Of a DNA stretch of 64,000 nt, positions 60,130 through 64,000 are shown one piece after another. Origin of the DNA: CAYNFP01 sp964396655 (GTDB lineage: Bacteria > Bacillota_I > Bacilli_A > RF39 > UBA660); the NCBI GenBank assembly GCA_964396655.1, contig CAYNFP010000004.1, forward strand, positions 72,520 to 136,519, given 5' to 3'. The notes beneath the pieces are model-generated. The model had not been told where the DNA came from. It was given only the letters and a program-made list of their open reading frames with translations, and ran no database searches. The translations under genes were made by a program, and so were the position numbers. The stretch's first letter is position 1. Every line of letters starts with the position of its first letter.

Positions 60130-60210
60130 ACAAAACCCCTCTTTTTGTTGTTCTATATTATAACATTAAATATATTAAAAAGCAATTTTAATTATTAATT
60201 GAAACAAAAT

Positions 60211-60239
60211 AAGAGCACTATAATATAAAGTGCTCTTTT
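60211..60239 (-). terminator. terminator of HExxH copy 2
   Basis: AAGAGCACT/AGTGCTCTT; duplicate of that at 59192. Confidence 0.8.
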
Positions 60240-61072
60240 ATTGTTGGTTGTTTAAATAAAGTCCTTTTAGGAGTTATAAATTTACTACTTGCTATTGCTG
60301 AAATTTCTTTTTCTTCTTTTGGTTCAATTGGTAACCCTAAAAACAATCTTTCTTCTAAGGAATACTGATTTATAACATTTCTTCTTAAAGCAATTGGATC
60401 TTCATCATAGAAATCAAAAGATTCCCATAATTTTATTGATCCCTTTTTAGATAAAAATTCATGAGAAGGACAACAATATTTCATGCTCATATCTCTATAA
60501 CCCAGAAATAAAAAGTATTCTAAGTCCCATTTCAAAAACGATTTGACTGTCTCTCCTTTTAAAGTCATTTTTTTTAAATAGTTAAAAATATTTATGGCTT
60601 CTAAAAGACTTGAAATTTTAGCCATTCTTTCTTTTGGTAATGTTTTATATAATTCAGAAGAATCTTTAATTAAAATATTTTCTTTTAATAATAATGTTTT
60701 TAAGTTAGACTTATTTAAATAACGTAATTTATTTTGATAAGCATGGTCTATCTCATGAAATAAAGTAACTAATGTATATATATTATTATATAAAAAATAA
60801 TTAATCCAAGGAAATATTTCAATATTCCGATTAATACTTTCTTGTATGTTTCCCACATAAATCTCTATTATTTTTGTTTTTGAAAAATACATACCTTTTA
60901 TAGCTCCCAATTTTGATTTGGAAGTAGGATAATCTAAAACCTTAAAATCTAAAATATAATCTTCTAACATTAAAGTTTTTTTATAATATTCAAGTATTAA
61001 ATTTAAATCATCAACATCAATTAATTTACCATTTTTAGAATAATCATATATTAATCTTAATATTTCATCCAT
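60218..61072 (-). CDS. HExxH-motif protein, tandem copy 2
   Basis: 284 residues, about 25 shorter than copy 1 by loss in the middle. FHEIDHAYQ kept; ERMADISS reads ERMAKISS. First 49 and last 70 residues almost identical to copy 1, middle diverged. Arose by tandem duplication that also copied the tex 3' tail. Confidence 0.78.
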   Translation of the reverse strand: MDEILRLIYDYSKNGKLIDVDDLNLILEYYKKTLMLEDYILDFKVLDYPTSKSKLGAIKGMYFSKTKIIEIYVGNIQESINRNIEIFPWINYFLYNNIYTLVTLFHEIDHAYQNKLRYLNKSNLKTLLLKENILIKDSSELYKTLPKERMAKISSLLEAINIFNYLKKMTLKGETVKSFLKWDLEYFLFLGYRDMSMKYCCPSHEFLSKKGSIKLWESFDFYDEDPIALRRNVINQYSLEERLFLGLPIEPKEEKEISAIASSKFITPKRTLFKQPTIKEHFIL

Positions 61073-61108
61073 ACAAAACCCTCTTTTTTATAATTTATAT
61101 AATTACAT

Positions 61109-61537
61109 TTACTTTATAAAATTATAAACATAAACTATTTCATCTTCAAAATCGTTCTTGCCACCAAACTTTTCATATAAATGACAAGCTCTTGGATTTC
61201 CTTTATCTGTTATTATAAATGCTTCTGAAAAATTATTTTCTTTAGCGTATTCTAATATAAATTTCATTAATTTTGAGCCTAATCCTTTGTTTTGATAATC
61301 TGGTAACAAACCAATTGAGTGAATATAAAACATAGATTGTCCATCTGGTCTTTTTAAATCATATGCATAAGCAAATCCAATTACTTTATTATCTACTTTT
61401 ATAATAAAACCATAATTATTTTTATTTTTGATAAATATTTTCAACTTTTTTAAGTCAAAAATCATATTATCATCTTCTAGTACTTCTTTCATTAACTTTA
61501 AATCATGATTTTTTAATAATTTAATTTCACAATCCAT
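61109..61537 (-). CDS. GNAT acetyltransferase
   Basis: 142 residues with the acetyl-CoA loop LPDYQNKGLGSKLM (about 88-101) and the final NPRACHLYEKFGG. Substrate unknown. Nine bases from the neighbouring acetyltransferase. Confidence 0.88.
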   Translation of the reverse strand: MDCEIKLLKNHDLKLMKEVLEDDNMIFDLKKLKIFIKNKNNYGFIIKVDNKVIGFAYAYDLKRPDGQSMFYIHSIGLLPDYQNKGLGSKLMKFILEYAKENNFSEAFIITDKGNPRACHLYEKFGGKNDFEDEIVYVYNFIK

Positions 61538-61546
61538 ATAAACCTC

Positions 61547-62098
61547 CTACCAATATCCTTTTTTTGATCCATAATTAAATTCTATTGAACTTGATAATAT
61601 TTTTTGAGCTAGTTTTCTATCATTTATACCCAATATCATTACAGAATCATCACTTTTTTTATTATCAATTGCGTCTATGAAATAAGCATCTCTATTCAAA
61701 AATTCATATCCTAAAGTTTCATATAATTTATAAGCATTATGCTCTCTAGTGACACACATACAAGCCACATCACATTTTAATTCTTTTAATTTTTCTAATG
61801 CTTTTAAACACAATTCTTTTCCATATGAATGTCCTCTATATTCTGGTAATATTGACAAGCCACCTATCCCACCAAGTAAATACTCTTCTTTATCAAAAAC
61901 AGATTCTCTTAGGTGAATTCCTATATGCCCAACTATTTTTTCATCTATCATTAAAAAATAATTACCAATTTCTTCATCAACAAAATCCAATTCACAATCT
62001 TCTAAAGGAACATCTGAAAAACAAATTTTATTTATATTTTCAATTGCTTCTTTTTCTAAATTTGAATAATTTCTTCTTTCTTTATATATAATATTCAT
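61547..62098 (-). CDS. GNAT acetyltransferase
   Basis: 183 residues. LPEYRGHSYGKELC (acetyl-CoA loop) and EHNAYKLYETLGYEF. Eis-like or general GNAT; substrate unknown. Probably co-transcribed with the gene at 61109. Confidence 0.85.
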   Translation of the reverse strand: MNIIYKERRNYSNLEKEAIENINKICFSDVPLEDCELDFVDEEIGNYFLMIDEKIVGHIGIHLRESVFDKEEYLLGGIGGLSILPEYRGHSYGKELCLKALEKLKELKCDVACMCVTREHNAYKLYETLGYEFLNRDAYFIDAIDNKKSDDSVMILGINDRKLAQKILSSSIEFNYGSKKGYW

Positions 62099-62163
62099 AG
62101 ATATTTACCTCTATTAAAATTATATCATTTTTTTATTATAAACTATATATTTATCCAATTTAC

Positions 62164-62192
62164 TGGACAAATTCATATAAATATTGTATAAT
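62164..62192 (+). promoter_or_regulatory. promoter of the canonical RNase J gene
   Basis: TGGACA (62164-62169), 17-base spacer, TATAAT (62187-62192). Confidence 0.8.
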
Positions 62193-62233
62193 CATATTAC
62201 TAAATTTACTTTTATGTATTTGGAGGAAAAGAA

Positions 62234-63919
62234 ATGAATGATAAAAAATCAAGTGAAACTTTAGTGTTTGCTTTGGGCGGACTCGGAGAAGTTGGAAAAA
62301 ACATGTATGTTATAGAACATGAGGAAGAAATAATTGTTATAGATGCGGGAGTAATGTTTCCAGAAGAAAATCTTTTAGGAATTGATTATGTTTTAGCAGA
62401 TTATAATTATTTAAAAATGAATCAAAGCAAAATTAAGGCTCTATTTATTACTCATGGTCATGAAGATCATATTGGAGGTTTACCTTTTATATTAGCTAAT
62501 ATTAATTTTCCAATTATCTATGCACCTAAAGTTGCTTATAAATTAATTGTAAATAAACTAAATGAAAGATTAATACCTACTAATAACTTAGTAGAATATG
62601 ATGAAGAAACTAAAATTAATTTTAGAAATTTTAATATAGAATTTTTTAGAACTACTCACTCTATTCCGGATTCTTATGGAATTAGTATAACAACACCAAA
62701 TGGAGTTATAGTGTCTACCGGAGACTTTAAATTTGATTTAACTCCTATTGGACCTGTAGCTAATTTACAAAAAATTGCTAAAATCGGAGAAAATGGGGTT
62801 AAGTTACTAATGAGTGATAGTACCAATGCTTTGGTACCAGGATTTTCTAATAGTGAATCTATAGTAGATGAAACTTTAGGAGAATTTGTTAGTAGATGTC
62901 AAGGAAGACTTATAATAGCGACATTCGCAAGTAATATTTATAGATTAACTCATATTATCGAAACTTGTAAAAAGAATAATAGAAAAGTTGCTGTTTTTGG
63001 AAGAAGTATGAACAATAATATCGATATAGCTGTAGAATGTGGTTATATAAAAGATAAAGATGTTTTTATTACATCAGATGAAGCTAATAAATTAAAACCT
63101 AAAGATGTATGTTTATTATGTACAGGATCTCAAGGAGAGCCTTTGGCAGCTCTTTCTCGTATAGCCAATGGAACTGATAGAAACATTGTTTTAATGCCTC
63201 AGGACACCGTTATATTCTCTTCTTCACCTATACCGGGTAATGCAATGAGTATTAACAGAATAATTAATAAATTATATTTAAAAGGGGCAAAAGTATATAC
63301 TAATACAGATGAATCTGATATTCATACAAGTGGTCATGCTAAAGCTGAAGAATTAAAACTATTATTAAGATTAATTAAACCAGAATACTTTATGCCAGTT
63401 CATGGAGAATACAGAATGTTAAGAGCACATACAGAGCTAGCTATAAGTTGTGGTATTCCAAAAGAAAAAACATTTGTTTTAAAAAATGGAGATATATTAT
63501 CTCTTCATGATAATATTGTAGAAAAGAAATATTCAATTCCTATTAATGATATATATGTTGATGGAAAAAGAATTGGAGATGTTACTACAAATATTATTAG
63601 AGACAGAAAAATAATGTCTACTGATGGAGTTTTATCTGTTATATTAAATATTGATACCGAAAATAAAAAATTATTATTAGATCCAAATGTTACAACAAGA
63701 GGATTTGTAGTAGTAAATGATAATCAAGAATTAATTAGAAATATACAAAATAAAGTTTCTAAAATAACTTTAAATGAATTAGAAAAAGATAATTTTAATT
63801 TGATAGATTTAAAAAATAAAATTATTTTAGAAATTAATTCATACATAATAGAGTCAACTGGTAGAAGACCAATAATAATACCTATTATATTAGATATAAA
63901 AAGGTCATTAGAAAATTAA
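62234..63919 (+). CDS. rnjA: ribonuclease J (canonical metal site)
   Basis: 561 residues. FITHGHEDHIGG and HSIPDS, DSTNALVPG, HTSGHAK and PVHGEYR are intact. 5' exo/endoribonuclease of mRNA turnover. Partner of the degenerate paralog at 33336-34985. SD TTGGAGGAA. Confidence 0.96.
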   Translation: MNDKKSSETLVFALGGLGEVGKNMYVIEHEEEIIVIDAGVMFPEENLLGIDYVLADYNYLKMNQSKIKALFITHGHEDHIGGLPFILANINFPIIYAPKVAYKLIVNKLNERLIPTNNLVEYDEETKINFRNFNIEFFRTTHSIPDSYGISITTPNGVIVSTGDFKFDLTPIGPVANLQKIAKIGENGVKLLMSDSTNALVPGFSNSESIVDETLGEFVSRCQGRLIIATFASNIYRLTHIIETCKKNNRKVAVFGRSMNNNIDIAVECGYIKDKDVFITSDEANKLKPKDVCLLCTGSQGEPLAALSRIANGTDRNIVLMPQDTVIFSSSPIPGNAMSINRIINKLYLKGAKVYTNTDESDIHTSGHAKAEELKLLLRLIKPEYFMPVHGEYRMLRAHTELAISCGIPKEKTFVLKNGDILSLHDNIVEKKYSIPINDIYVDGKRIGDVTTNIIRDRKIMSTDGVLSVILNIDTENKKLLLDPNVTTRGFVVVNDNQELIRNIQNKVSKITLNELEKDNFNLIDLKNKIILEINSYIIESTGRRPIIIPIILDIKRSLEN

Positions 63920-63966
63920 ATATAATTAAAAAGACTAAATTTTATAAATTTGTAGTGATAATATAA

Positions 63967-64000
63967 AAGTAGACACGATAAAAGGAAAAACGTTCTACTT
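63967..64000 (+). terminator. probable terminator of RNase J gene, cut by window edge
   Basis: AAGTAGA..TCTACTT with inner ACG/CGT; any T run lies beyond the window. Confidence 0.55.

Larger units (their letters stand above)
59176..61094. repeat. tandem duplication of terminator plus gene
   Basis: Unit of about 1 kb occurs twice (59176 on and 60193 on): the last bases of tex (ATTAATTGAATCAAAATAA), terminator, gene, and upstream SD with flank (CCATACAAAACCC). Ends are almost identical; the middle of the genes has diverged. Confidence 0.85.

Noticed and set aside
1..64000. tRNA or rRNA genes
   Set aside because: The only TTCGA-type T arm with matching stems that I found belongs to the tmRNA; no other cloverleaf was seen by eye.

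Overview
The window is 64 kb of very AT-rich DNA from a low-GC Gram-positive bacterium (Bacillota). The genes use the standard bacterial code: TGA is a real stop, for example in rsgA, and Trp is TGG. That excludes the Mycoplasma-type code. Supporting signs are strong AGGAGG ribosome-binding sites, a T-box leader, PrkC/PrpC, CdaA/CdaR, YlxM, two RNase J paralogs and several spore-coat-like genes. I read this as an uncultured Bacilli/Erysipelotrichia-like lineage with at least part of a sporulation programme. The species is not determined. Most genes lie on the minus strand, which suggests one replichore read against the given orientation.

Layout. (1) 1-7.7 kb: one tight minus-strand operon, small protein-alaS-rlmN-prpC-prkC-rsgA-rpe-membrane protein, with overlapping or nearly touching genes. 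(2) 7.7-14.8 kb: two tandem prepilin-like surface proteins with InlB-type repeats, then cdaR-cdaA (c-di-AMP synthesis), a small membrane protein, a YerB-like DUF3048 protein and an orphan. (3) 14.9-18.6 kb: a holin-endolysin pair beside ssrA (tmRNA), then a frameshifted gene and three orphans, looking like a worn integration hotspot. (4) 18.6-25 kb: glycolipid glycosyltransferase, dCMP deaminase with an extra N-terminal domain, smpB-rnr-secG, an Smr protein and a degenerate sugar-kinase-like protein. (5) 25.1-29.3 kb: the rimP-nusA-ylxR-infB-rbfA translation operon with an unusually short RimP. (6) 29.3-36.4 kb: thiI, a BRO-family gene, cysteine desulfurase, an RNase J paralog with lost metal ligands, a zinc-ribbon protein and a membrane thioredoxin. 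(7) 36.5-45.7 kb: CotY/CotZ-like, EIIB-like, sensor kinase, a 53-residue Tyr/Pro protein, a pseudo-metallophosphoesterase, a CPBP protease, tyrS with T-box, an envelope-stress-like gene set, trmB and a split CotF-like pair. (8) 45.7-50 kb: the str operon rpsL-rpsG-fusA-tuf. (9) 50.1-54.1 kb: a MazF/PemK-like toxin-antitoxin pair followed by a three-gene module of zinc metallopeptidase, MoxR/CobS-like AAA+ ATPase and VWA-like protein. (10) 54.1-64 kb: pilin-like protein, ylxM-ftsY, two orphans, tex, a tandem pair of HExxH proteins, two acetyltransferases and a canonical RNase J.

The best candidate for an undescribed system is the peptidase/AAA+/VWA-like module at 50903-54035. It has overlapping genes, its own promoter and a toxin-antitoxin neighbour. 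Other themes are a series of pseudo-enzymes that keep the fold but lose catalytic residues (metallophosphoesterase, second RNase J, EIIB without cysteine, PfkB-like protein), shortened essential proteins (RimP, AlaRS), and a tandem duplication that carries a copy of the tex 3' end.
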